A stretch of DNA of 64,000 bases from Poecilobothrus nobilitatus (lineage: Eukaryota > Arthropoda > Insecta > Diptera > Dolichopodidae). Below are positions 1-14,577 of the stretch, piece after piece. The notes beneath the pieces were generated by a model. It searched no databases and was not told the origin of the DNA. It saw only the letters and a program-made list of their open reading frames with translations. The stretch is from NCBI GenBank assembly GCA_947095535.1, contig OX352774.1, positions 238,167,825-238,231,824 of the forward strand, given 5' to 3'. Every line of letters starts with the position of its first letter. Position 1 is the stretch's first letter. A program made the position numbers and the translations under genes.

Positions 1-1428
1 GTTAAAATTCTTATAAATATATTTATATTTCTATATTTTCTGGAACAAATAATGATATTTTATAGCAGATTTTGTTTTTTAAATACATATTTAATATGAA
101 GATATAAATCAACAAATTCAATAATTGCTTACAATCAATTGTTTTATTTGATTGTTTACATATTTACTTAAAATTTTTGTTGCTGTGAATACTTTTAGTC
201 AATTAAATAAAGATTTATAGAATTTTTATATGTAATGTAGTATTTTACTACATTCTAAATCGTGTATAACGCGAAAATGTTAAGAAAGTGCCTCGCAACG
301 GTCTGCTATTAATAGAGAATATATTTGAGAAATTTGATCTCCATGTGGAAAATTTGTGACAACATATAATAATTACCAGTCACTAGTCATACCTAAAATA
401 TACTGTATTTAATTAAACAACCTCTTTATTCCATTGGTTTAAAATGGTTCGGCTTTTGGTAATTTTTATTTATCTGGCCTATAATAATTATATAATATCA
501 AAACCTATAGAAACTATAAACTAAGGTTTTATTAAATTTAAATATTTAATAAAATAATCTATGGCTCACCTACTTTAAAGCCTCTAAATTTGATAAATAT
601 GTTATTATGTCTATCTATTCCTAAAATATTTTGCTACCAATTTCAAAATAAAAAATTTAAACTCAATTAATCATAATTAATGTTATGATAAAAACTTGTA
701 TGTAGCACCACCCATTAAAAATCTACAGCTCTTCATAGTTGCAGAAACCGTCATTTGAAATATTGTGCTGAATATTTTCAATCTAATAACGTTAAATGTA
801 AGAGATTTTCTTTTACCTTTATAAAAATTGTAATATTTTTTTTGAAATTTTGAATTTAAATTTACTGTTATGTAAAACGAAAATTTGGCAAGATATCTGT
901 TTCTTCGTATCTCCGGAATGCTTTTAAATAGAAATTTATTAACATAAGTTATTTCAACAAAATTTTTTGGACCTCACCCTGATTAACAGATTTGGATCTA
1001 TCAAAATTTGAAATTTTACTATTTTTAGACCTGTAATCTGAACACCTGTGCAAGTTTATTTTAAGTAAGAGATAAAACTTAAAACTCCAACACGATTTTT
1101 TAAATTTATTGCAAACTTTAGTTTGTTATATAGAGTTTTCTTAGAATTGAAGAAAGTGAAGAAATTGAAAAAATTATTCCACTTCAAGATTCTTTCGTGC
1201 TACGTTAAAATTGTTTAATAGAAGCCATAATTGATTTCAGCTGAATGGAACAAATCACATTACCTTCAAGATTAAATGCCCTGGGGAATATCAGAACAAT
1301 GTCAAATATGAATTCATTATCATCATCTTAAAATTATGGTTAATCAATTAACCATCACATTCCATTTTTGGCTAAATTAATAACACTTTCATAAGAAATT
1401 GTTTAATGTCACCATAGTCATATTGTAA
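1..1428. other. AT-rich intronic sequence, nothing recognised
   Basis: No gene, RNA or element with clear ends was seen. Around 880-1060 there is text (a 'tatctccggaat' motif and neighbouring phrases) that loosely resembles 9340-9540, so both may be old copies of one dispersed repeat. No boundaries can be set. Confidence 0.4.
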
Positions 1429-2164
1429 GGCCTCGGTCACGCAGTACACGGGTGATTTTTTTGCGAGGAAATGGCCATATAATTTTACGATTTTTTCTGC
1501 GGCAACAATAACTTTTTAAATTTATTTAATAAGAGAAATTGATTATTTTTCAGTTTCACGTTACCTTTAAAATAAATTATTCTTTTAAATGCCGATTCTT
1601 CGTAAAAGTTTATTTTGTGAAGCAAATTCTTATTTACTAAAAAATTTAAATTTTGAAAATACTCGAAGACGTGCCGTAGTTCACCCTATTAATATGGAAC
1701 GAGCCAGTTTTGGGGAATTCAATCATCTCTATAAGAAAATAAGAGAAGTCCAAGAAAATTTTTCGACTATATGAGAATGCCAATAAAGACTTAATAATGT
1801 GTATCAATACCTATACTTTTTATAAATTTTTTATAAGGTATATTATACAATATAACAAAAGTATGTGGTTAATATTATTTAAATTTACCTTTGATTTGTT
1901 TATATTATGATCATTTATTTCAATTAAAAATGATATAAACCGATATACACGCTAATTTGAATTAAAAAATGAAAATTTTTCTTTATTTATCGCAGTTTTG
2001 CCGCTCCAAAATTCAAACAATTTTGATTTTAAAAAATCGCCCGTTTGCCGCAAAAAAATTGCTCGCTTATCGCTCTTCTGTATGGCCACTTGTTTAAAAA
2101 TCAATATGTTTGAATTATGTATTTAAAAAAAAATAGCCCGCCCGCTGTCTGTGTGACCAAGGCC
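1429..2164 (+). mobile_element. Decayed PIF/Harbinger-like DNA transposon with TIRs
   Basis: The ends are inverted repeats. The left end, GGCCTCGGTCACGCAG (1429-1444), matches the reverse complement of the right end (2149-2164) at 14 of 16 positions. It is flanked by TAA on the left and TCA on the right, compatible with a mutated 3-bp target duplication of the TWA type used by PIF/Harbinger elements. At 736 bp it is far too short for an autonomous element, which needs a DDE transposase and usually a second protein. Inside is a short reading frame resembling the N-terminal region of HARBI1-like transposases. GC-rich patches just inside both ends (for example around 2030-2090 and 2135-2150) suggest the subterminal regions are also related. 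Class assignment rests on the TIR/TSD form plus the protein fragment, not on a database match. Confidence 0.6.
1589..1774 (+). pseudogene. Harbinger transposase-like N-terminal fragment
   Basis: A 61-codon open frame inside the TIR-bounded element. Residues about 26-53 read RRRAVVHPIN, then R, then GEF, then LYKKIRE. This resembles the 'VHPI..R...GEF..L...LR' block preceding the DDE domain in HARBI1/PIF-type transposases (recalled from family knowledge). The frame ends at a TGA shortly after a 'QENFSTI' stretch, about where the family usually has a 'KF..YFRM' block, and no DDE residues follow before the right TIR. It is therefore a remnant that cannot encode a working nuclease. It is far from the Beat exons and not part of that gene. 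Confidence 0.5.
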
Positions 2165-5100
2165 TCAGAAAAGCTGTGAATTGAGGGTAGCAGAGGTCGT
2201 TGATAAAAATATGAAATGTTGAGGCTTTATTTCAAAAGTGTCAAACATGTAACCGTTAATAGCTGTAAATTATGATTCTGAAACAATTGTTTTATTCATG
2301 CATAATTAAATCATTCATGGTAATAACATTTTGAATAAATGATTTTTTTTTTTTGAAGAACTTATTTAAAAATAAATAATTTGAATGCTCAAGAATTTTA
2401 ATTCTATAAGATTAAACTGGCGGTAAGTTTTAGTTAATAATGTAAAATTTAGTTTTTTTTTTTTAAAGATATCAACAATTTAAAATATGATATCTGACAA
2501 TTTGTAGATTTTGATTCAATTTTCGCTTTTTTCTAAAATATAACTTTAAGCAATATTAAAAATTTCTCAGAACATAAAACAATACCAAGGATATAGAATT
2601 TTTTTTTTTTTTTCGAAATTTTAAACTAAAACTAATATGTACAAAAGATTTTCTTGTTAAAATATAGAAAATAAAAACTTTTTTTGTTAAAAAAAGCATA
2701 AGATTGAGTAGTTTGAAGGGAAAAAAAAAAAATAAAAACTTGTATAAAATATGAAATATAAAACAAAAAGAAACTTTAAAATTTTAGTTAGTAAAAAAAA
2801 TTTATTTTCTTCATGGCAGTCTACACAATTTCTCTATATTATTATTTTACTTTTACTCCATTTCTTAAATGCAACTCCTGTTTTTTTATTTCATATATTA
2901 TCTTTGTTTGTTTTCACAACTGATCTTCATGAAGATTTAATTTTTTTTTTTTTTTTGTATTAGTTTTTCTTTTACATTTTTTTTTTGTTAAGAAACTAAA
3001 TAAAATACATATAAAAATTTCGACCAATTGTTTTAAAAAAAAATATCTGTTTAGCAGATTTAAAAAAAAAAAAATTTTTTTTTTTAAATTTACTTATCAG
3101 TTTAAAATTAATTCTATTCGTCCCTGTGTTTACAAAACTTCGACACCATTTGAGCCAAACTTATACAATATGCAAAAATGGTTTTCATTAGAAAAATAAT
3201 GTTATCGGGGCGCCATTGCTTAACGAAACTATAGCTCTCTAAGTGCTCTGTTAGACTTCAATGTTTTAAAAACTTTAGCTATACATGATTCCAAGTTCGG
3301 AAAATTTAAATTAAGTTTGACTGTTTAGAGGGGGAAAAATGGACGCTTAAAAATTTGACGTATCTATCAAATTAAATATAGATGTATTTAATATATTAAG
3401 TAGATTTGAGTGTAATATGTTTGAGATAATAGACGAGACTTAAAAAACTTGAACACCTTTCAATTATATAAGTTTCGTTCGGCTTTAATCTAATCAATAA
3501 ATTAAAATTCGTGAATAGGTATGCCGTATGAGATATGTTCCAAATGTTGAATACTAACAGTAAAGTAAAGTTAAGTAAATTTAAAGAAGCTCTACATTTT
3601 AAGCTAGTACAATCTACTTTTTTAATCTGAAAATATCAAAATATTGAAATTTTTTCTAAACTTTATAAAATACAAAAGTGGTAAAATTTTTGGTACCAGG
3701 AAAATTTATTATTATGTAAAACTAAAATTTAACACCGTCCGTTTCTGCTACACGCTTAAAGTTAAATACTTGCAATTTCAAAAGTTTTATGATTTTTATA
3801 AGTTACTTGAGAAAAGATTTTTGTCCTCTCATTCGTTTTAGATTTATAAGAGGTCAAAAATTGAAAATCCCGTAACAAAAACTCTTTAAAATCTCTTAAT
3901 ATTATAAAATGTAAGAAATAATGCTGAGTTTTAATATGGTTTCGTTATTTAATTTTCCTAACAAAAAAAAAAAAATTTATAAAAATAATCCCAATTTTAA
4001 TGCAAAAATTATCACAATTCTATAGAATACTTTATTTTTGACTTTGAAAATGTGCACGTTTGAAAACCCTTTGTTTTATGTAAACCCTTGTAATGCCTTT
4101 GATTATGTTTTTTTTTTTTTTGGAAAATCCAAAAAGTATCTATCTTTTAACTATATAGTAAGAAATAAATAATAAATAAAAAAAAAATGAATGTTCAAGA
4201 AAAACTGATTAAAACATACTCTAAGGGTATGTTTATATTAGAGCTATAATAAGTTTAGTTAGAGCATCGATAAGAAAATACCTCTTCTCTATGTTCTTAT
4301 GTTATATTTGTATTTAAGTTTTAATAGTCATTAGATAATAGTTGCTTTTTACATAGTAGATCATTTTTAATTAAAAAAAGATTTAGATTTTAAATTTTAG
4401 TTTTAAAAAGAATTTTATATTTTTTTTTTAGTCGACAAGACCAAAGAAAATATAATACAGATCTCACGATGGTCTAACCGTTAATCGATAATCTGCACGA
4501 TGTTTCGACAAAAAATACTTTAAATGTAAAATATTTTACATGTATTTAATATTTTAAGCTATATGGTAGTATCGATTCTGTTATAAACGCTATTAAGATA
4601 TATTTTTTCTTTATTTGTCTTGAATTAATGACTGGGTATCGTTCTTCATATAAATAAGACCATATATAAAGGCTTTTATAATTTAATTGATTTCTAATTA
4701 AACATTTTTAATTGAGAAAAAATTGTTTTCAAAAATTTTTTAAAACAGGTCTAACGGAAAAAGTTTTTTTATTTGTCCTAATAACTCACAGATAATTTCT
4801 GTAGAAATTGATTTAAGTATTAGGATAAATCAGAAATTTAAACTGGAGTTATCTGTCTAGCTAATTTCAATATATCAGTGAAATTGATATTGATAGTCTA
4901 TGAATGTTGAAAAGACGAAATACAGTATTCTTAGCAACCTAGCATTCTTAGTATTCTTGGCAACCTTGGTTTTAACATGTGAATAATATATTTAGCTTAC
5001 ATATCGCAATAGAACACATTCGTCACATGAAAACATATTTTAAATTAAATAAATTATCATAGTAAAGTTTTTTTTTTGTTTTTTTTTTACATGATAGAAT

Positions 5101-8100
5101 TTCTGGTCTAAATTAGGCATGTGTATAATCTTTCAAATGCGTTTGAAGACAATATAGTTATATTTTTACGGACAAATTTTATATGTTGCTTCTATTGAGC
5201 TGATTGTTGATTATTTTTCTAGTGTTAGTACAGCAATACTGCCGGATACAGTTTTTTTTTTCTATTAGTAATTTTATTACTATATATTTTGACTTACAAT
5301 TTAATTTTGTTCAGATTAGTTGACGAGAAGAAAGACGAGTTTTAAAGACGACCAAAAAAAATTTATTTTTGAATATTACATATGCAATTCGAAAACGTTG
5401 CACAATAAAAAAAAAATATTTCTCAGATTTTTCGGAAAATATTAATAAAAACATGAATAAAAAAAGAAACTCCTATCGGAAACAAAACATTGAACATACA
5501 TACTTACTTATATAACATACAGTAAAAAAATCTGACAGCAACAAAAAATTTAAAAATTCAAAACAATACTCAAAAAGTTCAAAAAAAAAAAACCGTATAA
5601 AGAAAAAAAACTTTAAAAAATGCAGCTAGTACTGTGTTTTATTTCACTCCGTCATTTCGTTATTATTTTTGTTTATTTTTTAAAAGAGTAATTTTTGAAA
5701 ACAAAAACATTATTCTTAAATGTTTTTTTGTTTTTTTTATTTGTAAAATTGTATTGTTGTTTAATTTTTAAAACATTCAATAGTTAAATCCTTGCACATA
5801 ATGTACACATATAAGGAATTCTTTTTGAATTGTTAATCTTACTTTATTTGTTGTCCTTTACACAAAACAAATTTTTAAATATTTTTTATTTTTTTAACTT
5901 TTCGTGAAAATAGCCGTGTACCATCCTGAAAGAAGAGATTTCTATTCAAGATAAAATTTCTTCGTCCTTTAACTTAAATATAGTACAAACTAGAATAATG
6001 TCATTTTCTCTTATATACATTTTGTTCCTGTATTTGTTTTGATAAAAATTCTTTAAATACTAATAGAAATAAAAGAGTTTGTATATTTTATAAGTTCTTC
6101 GTTACAACAACAACTCAAGAAACTAAAAGGTCCTTAGAATTTATTTACAAAAGTATTTTAGTTTATAGGTTGACAACATAATAAGAGGATATAAACGAAC
6201 CAACAAAACTATATTTTAGAAAACACAATATTTCGAATTGATTTTTCTTGAGGAAATGAGGCAATTTTCCAATTTAAAGTAGAATCAACATTTTCCCTTT
6301 TTTAAGGAAACAGAATATGGAATTTTTTAAGGAAAAAATGTGCAGTAATTGGTATTTTTCAGATTCTATAAATTTAATAAAATAATTAAAATAAAATTTA
6401 ACTAAAGTAATTTAAATTTAAAAATTTTTTGATTTTTTTTTTTTTAAAGGAGAGAAAGAAGAAAATTAAAATGTGTTAACATTTTGAGCAGAAAGAAATG
6501 AAAATATTTTAATAGATACGCCCTTCGAATCAGATATAACTGATAGTTACTTTTTAATTGAGCAAAACTACATAAATTCTAAAAAATATTTTTTAAGTAT
6601 TGTGTTTGTGTTTTGTTATACTGGATCTCATAAGGTCGATGCCCAAAACTTTGAAGAGTTTGATGATAATAAATTGAATTAAAAAAAAAAAATGCATTAA
6701 AAAAAGCGAAGAAGTTTTCCGGCTAAAGTAAAACAATTTTGTTTTATTTTTGAACTATTGAACTGTCTTTTGGTTGGCATTATTTTGTTTTACTTGCAAT
6801 TACAAAACAATTTTCTACTTAGTAAAATATGGGCTAATAATAATTTTAAATGGTGTTAAATGAAAATATTTTTACCTTATATTAAATAAAAACTGTACAT
6901 TTTTAAAATTTTTTGCAGCAGTTTAAAAACTTTTCTCTGTTCATTTTAAAAGGATATTCAATTCTTAGGGATAATTCCTGGAAATATTATTTTGAAAAAA
7001 TATGTAAAGTGACTGCATTGCCTGAAACCTAATTCAAAAAAAAAAAAAAAAAAAAATCAAAAACCGGAACAGGAATAGTTTTTATTCATATTATTTAAAA
7101 AAAAGTAAATAATATTAATATATATTTATATAGTTGAATGTTATTTTAAAACCATATGTGTGTGTGTATTAGTAATTGTAATCCAAATATTATGAAAAAT
7201 TATATATATATATATTTTCATACAAAGCAAAAAAAAAAGAAACACAAAAATAAAATTGTGTTATTATTAAAGCTTATAGATGACATTTATGCTCAAAATG
7301 GTAAAACCAAAGAAAATACAGGATTAAGAGAAGTCCTCTTTATATGCAATATGTATTTATAAGTTGTTTTTTGTTTTTATGTTATAAATATTTAGTTTTA
7401 CATATTATTTTTGTTTTCATTTGAATTTTTTTTTTGTTTTAAAGTAAAATATTAGTAATGTTATGAAATTATCTTAGAGTTTGTATGACCTAATAGTTGT
7501 AGATACACTTTAAATGGTCCAATCTAAAAAACAACAATTAAACATTTAATTTTGGGATTCCAAAATAACTTCATACTGAACCTTTTTTAAAGATGAGATA
7601 AGTAAATACCTAATAATATCTCATTAACACGATTTTTAAGAATAATACGTCAATTATTCTAGCCAATCACGCCAATCACCACAGTAGCAATATAAGTAAA
7701 AAATGAAGACCTTTAAATATTACATAGCGAAACAAATCGGGTTAGTAAAATGGAAATAGATACGATTATACAGGCTATACCAACAACAAAGCGTGAACAA
7801 TCTTAGAGTGAAAAGATGAAGGGACAAAGGGATGCAGCCGCCTAAACAGGATATAGTGCAGGACAATTCATCAAGGACTGATATTCCGTCAATTATCTTC
7901 TAAAATTTAGTGAAAATATTAACACAAACCAACATGAGTTTTAGAGGGAGGTGTCAAGTGGAAGCTTTATGCTTCCAAGAAGTGTAAGAAACACATTAGC
8001 AAAAGTAAGTCCTTTATAGTATACCTCACTCGACTTGTAATAAGTTCGTCCAAATTTTATATTCAGGATAACTTGAATAAGTTTTTGATATTAGTTTTTA

Positions 8101-10565
8101 AGTATCTATACGTAATATTTTTTTTTTTTTAAATATCCTAGAATTGACAAAACAAAATTGCATTTTAACTTCTTGCATTTGTAGTTTTTTTTTCCGGTTT
8201 AAAAATAAATAAGCTATTATTTTTTAAAGATTTATCTAAATCCTGTTGAATTTCTTTTTTTTTTGGTTTTTATTTTTTTGTGCAAGAAAAATAAATAAAA
8301 ATATTTTCGACAATTATTAAAAAGTATAAATAAAATATTTTTATATTTTTATTTATAAAAAATATTTTAAAAAACTTCTCCAAATATGTCCTTATATTGT
8401 ATTTGATATTAAAATGTATATTTTTATTCGATAATAAAAGTTATAACAGAAAAAAAAAATTCAGTACAAAAATAATATGAAAAATATTAATCTGACAATT
8501 TATATATAGTTACATATATACAAATATAAAATATTTAGTAATTTTCATATTATAAAAATTTACAATTAAAATGCAAAAAATGTAAAAAATAAGATTTTAT
8601 CCATGTGTGTAGTAATTTTTATTACATATTTTTTACAGATTTTACTTTTTTTTTTTGTTACTTTGTGATTGTTTATATAAAAAATAGATTCTAATTTTTT
8701 TATTTGATTTTTTTTTTAGAATAATAGAAATTTTATTTCCAAATCACATAATTATAAAAATTTGTTATAATTTTTTATAATTGTCGAAGTATGTTCTTAA
8801 AATTTTTATTGAAAAATAAGAATTAAAAGTTTATTATGGTGCAGTACATCGTAAAATAAAAATAGTGAAATTGTTTTTTTTTTTTACCAAGATCCCAACT
8901 ATCCTAACCGTACATCGAAAAATACTATAGAGGTGTAGTGCTAGCACAACTTTTCAATGAACCCATTCTCTATATGGAAAACTTTAATCCATTAAAACTT
9001 CTCTTCTTTTTATGACATTATAAGATATTTTATTACAAGATCTTTTCAAGGCAAGGACAGGGTAATATAATAGAAACTAAGCAAGAAAAATTTTAGCTTA
9101 CGAAAGTAAAAATTGTTTTTAGATTATTATATAGAAATATTAAAATCAACGAAGTTATGTAAAACAAAAGGTTGTTAATGTTGCACACTATGACGTTATG
9201 ACTTTTGCAACAAAATTTCTAATGTTTTTTTTTTTTTTTTTAGAATTTTTTATGTGAGAAAACATCGTGAAAAATCAAGAGACACTTTCCTGAAGAAATG
9301 TCCTTACCACATGTAAAAATATAATAGTGGACCTTTAATATTCGTATGTCTTACTTATGGTCAATTTGAAAGGTATCAAAGTTACAGATATCTAAAAATA
9401 GTGAAATTTTCAATTTTTGACCCTAAATAGTTTTGTAATTTTTAAAAGGGTAAAAAATAACTTATGCTTTTGTTTTTTGATCTCTAAAAGTATCAAAGTT
9501 TTGACTAAAATTGTTCCGGAGATACTTAAGAAGTAAAATCTTAAAAAAATTTATTTTCACACAAAGGTTTGCATCAAAAAATTTATTTATCTGAATTTAA
9601 GATATAAATATATGAAAATTAAACTTTCCAACTTTTGAGTGGCTGCGTACATACATTTAAAATTACTTTCTATGACATAAATGTTTTAATGAAACCTATT
9701 CATGATTAAAATTTCATTGTTCAATTTGGTATAGAAGTTTTGAAAAGAGAGGAGTCGACGAAAGGATGTACAGACAGAGTGAAACAATTAAGCAAATTTT
9801 TAAAATTTTATTTTGAAATATGTACTTAATTTATTTATATAGTATAATAATTCTCACTGAAAATTCTAAGTGAGGATAAATTCAGCTGAATGGACCCTAT
9901 ACTTAAGGGGATTTGGACACGATAATACAAATAACATAAAAAAAAACTATTAGCCAAACGTCCAAAATATAATACTAAAATTATAAAATTTATTTTGACA
10001 TTTGACTATAAACAAAATAATAGTTTACACGATCAAAAAAAATTTAACGAATGAGCAATTATTAAAAATAGGATTAGAAGTTATTCTAGCGAAACCCTTA
10101 TCATTTAAAAAATAAAAAATAAAAATATACCTATCAATATTTATATTTAAAAAAAAAAATTTAATACAATTAAAATTTAATGTATTAAAATACAATTAAA
10201 AACTTACAATAAAATTTCTTTTAAAACTTTTCAAATAACAAATTGACATCTTCAGTTAACGAACTGTCAAAGAAATAATAGCAAAATAGAAACGTTTCTA
10301 TTTTCTATTATTTTTTTTTACGAAAACTTTTTAAACATGTTTACACGATGTTATTTTCAATATAAAAGTGAAATTATATTTCTTTTACATTATTTCAATG
10401 ATCGTGTCGAACAACATCAAACAGCCGATGTTATTTTTAAAGTGAAATGAAATTTTTATATTATAATTATTTCTATGTATAATCGTGTGAAACGTCCTTT
10501 ATGCTTTTAAATTTTTTTTTAATAAATTATTTTAAAATAAAATTTTTTTTTTTAGAAATTAAATT
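2165..10565. other. Long AT-rich intronic stretch without recognised genes
   Basis: About 8.4 kb with many homopolymer A and T runs. Open frames here, such as 2751-2963, 3644-3841 and 7156-7362, are Lys/Phe/Ile/Asn/Tyr-rich low-complexity translations without family features. An imperfect inverted repeat around 4770-4835 ('TTTGTCCTAATA' against 'TATTAGGATAAA') is weak. I see nothing else to annotate. Confidence 0.5.
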
Positions 10566-10605
10566 TATACTAGAAAATCCCCTGTGCAATTGCACAATTT
10601 CTATA
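10566..10605. repeat. ACTAG-plus-palindrome repeat end, copy 1
   Basis: ACTAG (10569-10573) is followed nine bases later by the perfect 14-bp palindrome TGTGCAATTGCACA (10583-10596). The same layout, ACTAG then a C-rich spacer then a short self-complementary block, recurs at 37549-37580 with a different stem sequence. It looks like the end of a dispersed transposable element. I cannot name the family securely. Confidence 0.4.
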
Positions 10606-13600
10606 GATTCAAAAACATTTACGGTATCATACTGGCCCCCATTAATAAACTATCTAAAAATTTCATTTTTACATCAGCACCATTACAAAAATGTTGAAAT
10701 CACTTACTTACTTGTAATAGAAAAAAAACATAAAACAAATCTAAACACATAAAATTAAAAATGTTAGGTACAGTTTATTAATTTTTTCTCGCCGTTTTTT
10801 CGTGGCGGTAATTTTTGACAGTTTTTTAATCATTGAGAAAAAATGGTCCAAGCTAAAAACACATTCAGGGTAAAAGTTCGTGCCGATATCTCAAAAATTG
10901 TTTGAAACACATGTATAAAGTGCACAATAAAAACCGGCGAAAAGCCAACCAACACCAACCGCTACGACATTTTTTTTTTTTGTTACATTTAAAACAATAC
11001 CAATAATCTAAATAATTTTAATATTTGTTAAAATTTTACCAGACTCTCTATTTTTCTTTAGTTTTAAAAAAAAATTTTTATGTCGATGAAAAACAGTTGT
11101 TTTCGCCGCGAAATTACTTTAATTACCAAAACTACTTTCAAGTCTTTTGCGTTTATTTTTTTTTTGCTTGAAAAAAATTTGCTGAATTTATTTTATTTAA
11201 ATGTACTTTGGAAGAGGTCTTTGGTTTATTTAATAAAATATTCATGTCTCTGATAATGTAATTTCATAAATTTTCGGGGCCTTTTTTTTTGACGGTCGTT
11301 TTTGACAGCTTTTTAATTTAATGGTCTAATAATAAATTAGTACAAAATTATGAATCTATTGTGAGAGAAGGCTTCTAAAATAATATTTTCTATATATTTT
11401 TTCTTTTTTTTTTAAGAAAAATATCCGTTTCTATAATATTTAGTAAGTTTCTGACTTGTGTTATGAAATATAATTATTTAAGTCTGCCGAATTTTATATT
11501 AATAAAAAAAATTCGATTATTTTATGTTATACCAGTTCTACCGAAAATTTAGCTTCAAAATCTAAATTTCAACCTAAATAAACAAAACTATTTTGAAGTA
11601 TGTTACATGTTACGAAGCTTTTACCAGCTTTTATACTAATGAAAACAAAATCAAGAATAAAATCGGCCTATAATTTTTTCCTTGTAAATATGAGGTTTAC
11701 TATAAACTTTGCTCACTCTCACTTTTTCACTTTCAGGCGTTTTAATTTTATTAAGAGTACCTATTTATATTTTTTTTTTCCAAAACAAAGATAACAGAAG
11801 ATTAATTAATAATTTATTTTTAATTTACCGCTGCGACCAGTTCATAATGGACGTGGCGGCGGTCAAATTTAAAAATTAAAAATTTGCTGAATTTATTTTG
11901 ATTGAAAATGTGTTTTTTAAGTATGTATTCCTTTTTTGACTGTACTCACTTTTAATGAACGGTAATATACCACTGATAATACTTCTAGTGGAAAATTTGG
12001 TCACTCGTAATCATATTTACTAAATTTATTTATATTTTTAATGAACGGTTTGTGTCTCTTGATAATACTTTGAGTCAAAGATTTGTGTCTCTGGTAATAA
12101 AATTTTAAATTATTAAATAAATATACAGAAATATCATCATTGCCAGTTTAGTTTACATTCAGTGTGAGTGTTTTATTATAGATATAAAATATATTTTTTT
12201 ACATGTTGGCAAGGTCTCGCCAACATCTTGTGTATTATATTATAGATTGAATTTGAAATGATTAAAATTTATATAATATAATCTATATCTTAATACTTTT
12301 TAATCTTTTATAAAATTATGTATTTAAAGAACTATTGAAATTAATTGTTTTAAATGATTCAAATTGTATTTAAAGGATTCAAAAATATCTGAAATATTTC
12401 ATAAAAAATTTCTGAAATTATTTAATATGAAAATATAATAGAAAAATTTTAGATAATATCTTTCATAATTTTCATATAAAAATAGCTACCTATAGTATCA
12501 TATGATTAAGTGAAAATATTTTGACATGAAAAACTGTTGTTTTTAGTCAATTTAAAATTTGAACCCTGTTAATATAAGTATTATACTTTAGTTTTTGAAC
12601 ATAATAATTTATAAATTTAATAAGTACTTGAATTAATTTTATAGAATATTATTTCTATGATTAAAATAACATTTGAAAATATTGTAAAATAATATTTAGA
12701 ATCTTTACTATATATACATAAGTATTAAATAAAAGCATAAGTACTTATTGTATATATAAAATTACAGTATGGTGGAAAAAAAAAAATAACGCTAGGAGAA
12801 CAATTGAAATTGTTGTTGAAAATGTTGGTATATATTAATATATACTATATATACTATAATATATATACTATATTGTTAATATATACTACTAAGTTAAAAT
12901 TAAGGGAGGATTGTAAAAAATCATTCTTGGAAACCGTTATTCCTCTTTCAGAATCTTAAGTTATTTCCTAATAATTGTTTAATTAATTTTTTTAACAATC
13001 TAAACATAATATCATGAGCTTTAATTTCACAGTCTCACATCTTGTCTAATTTTAGATTTTTGATGGTCTTTTACAGAAATATTAATATATTTCTGTATTT
13101 CGGGGGCCTTAAATAATGCTTTCTTGTGCGTTCTCTCTATATGATCTCAATTTTTTTTTTATGTTTAAATGACTTATCACACTATACTAAAGAATTTCTT
13201 TATATACATATTTTTGTATTGTACTGTATAATTAATAATATTTTTATTTTGTTTGTATACATACCATACATACTACTATGTTTAATTTACTACTGATTTT
13301 AGCAAAATTATTAAAACCTCATTATATAAGTATATCATATGGTATAAATCTCAATTAAAATTAAATTAGCTGAAAATTTATATACATATATATTATGTAC
13401 ATTTATACATATTCTATAGATAAGTAAATTATATATAGCTACTATGTATAATATTTAATTTAAATTTATAAAATTTCTTCATGTAATTAAAAGCTAAAAA
13501 TAAAAGTTTCAAAATAATGTTAAAAAAAAAAACCAATTTTTTATGTCTGGCATATGTTTAAAAATCATCAAAAAAATAAAAATATTGTAACTTTATATAA

Positions 13601-14480
13601 TAAGAACGAAACGGAATGATTAATTTTTCCATCTTTTCTTCTCGATTTCTTTTTTAGTCTTTAATGATTCAAAGCCTAGTAAACTTATGCTAGTCTTTCA
13701 CTTAAACTTTTGTTGATGTAAAAACAAATTCTACAATAGATTCTACATAAGAAGTCCTTAAGTATTATTCTAAGCTAAGCAAATTCTATTTCATTGTTTC
13801 TTTTCAGAACCTATTTTATTTTTTACTGGTTGGTTCTTCTATTTTTTAACTTTTCAAACACTGTATAAAAACAAAAAAATCAAAAATTTTTTAAGAAAAT
13901 TAAATGCGAAAAGGAAAATCACATCTGTAATTACATAAATTTATTTCAATAAAATATGTTTTCTATAATAATGTTATTCTACTATATATTACATGTAAAT
14001 AATAATTATAATATTATATACGTAATTTTAAAATAAAACTATACAGGATGTTCCATAATTATGGTTTTCAAGTATCGGAACGGTTTAAACATATAAAAAA
14101 GGTTGTAAAACAATATTTAGTGTTAAAAATTCTAAAATAATTTCATAATACCTGTTATATTTTCTTTTAATCAATATAACATAAAAGTTATACCGAAATT
14201 TGATGTTACCTATCAAATTCCTACGCCCTATGTATTATATATTTATACCAAAAGGTGGGCGTATCGAAATCTCCCAATTAAAATCTATGTGCCTGCAAAT
14301 CTCGCGTCTCAAAATCTTGTGCTTTTATAAATAGAAATGGAAAAAATACAAGAATAATATTGAGAGTTAATCTTTTTAATTTAGAATAAAAAAATGTCGA
14401 AAAAAATTTCAAATAGCCAAAAAAGTTTAAAAATAAATTGTCGAAAAAAAAAATGTCGAATTTTTATGAAAATAGGTAAT
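10606..14480. other. AT-rich intronic stretch with diffuse old repeats
   Basis: No exon is visible. Related phrases recur. 'TTTTTGACAG' next to a GC-richer patch occurs near 10800-10825 and 11275-11320. 'AATTTGCTGAATTTATTTT' occurs near 11178 and again near 11881. 'GTGTCTCT(T/G)' occurs near 12052 and 12088. This suggests an old internally repetitive element between about 10780 and 12230. A 24-bp near-palindrome lies at 12203-12226. The open frame at 11600-11794 lacks family features. A single transposon-like end, 'ACAGGATGTTCCATAATTAT', lies at about 14044 with no partner found. Confidence 0.4.
12203..12226. repeat. 24-bp near-palindrome
   Basis: ATGTTGGCAAGG followed directly by TCTCGCCAACAT. 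The arms pair at 10 of 12 positions with no spacer. It is GC-richer than its surroundings. It may be the middle or end of an old transposable element; no partner copy was found. Confidence 0.45.
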
Positions 14481-14577
14481 GAGTAGGTGTACTTTAGAGC
14501 TGGTTACAAAATTAGATTTTTAGAATTGGATACAAAATCAGAGTTCCAATAATTTGTTTAGTGGGAGATTTTGGGGG
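14481..14577. repeat. Dispersed repeat fragment ('GGTTACAAAATCA' family)
   Basis: Carries 'GGTTACAAAAT' and then 'GGATACAAAATCAGAG', followed by 'CAATAATTTGTTTAG' and 'GGGAGATT'. Closely matching text occurs at 54225-54300, and a shorter match lies at 41320-41370. It is a dispersed, non-coding repeat of unknown class. Confidence 0.55.
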
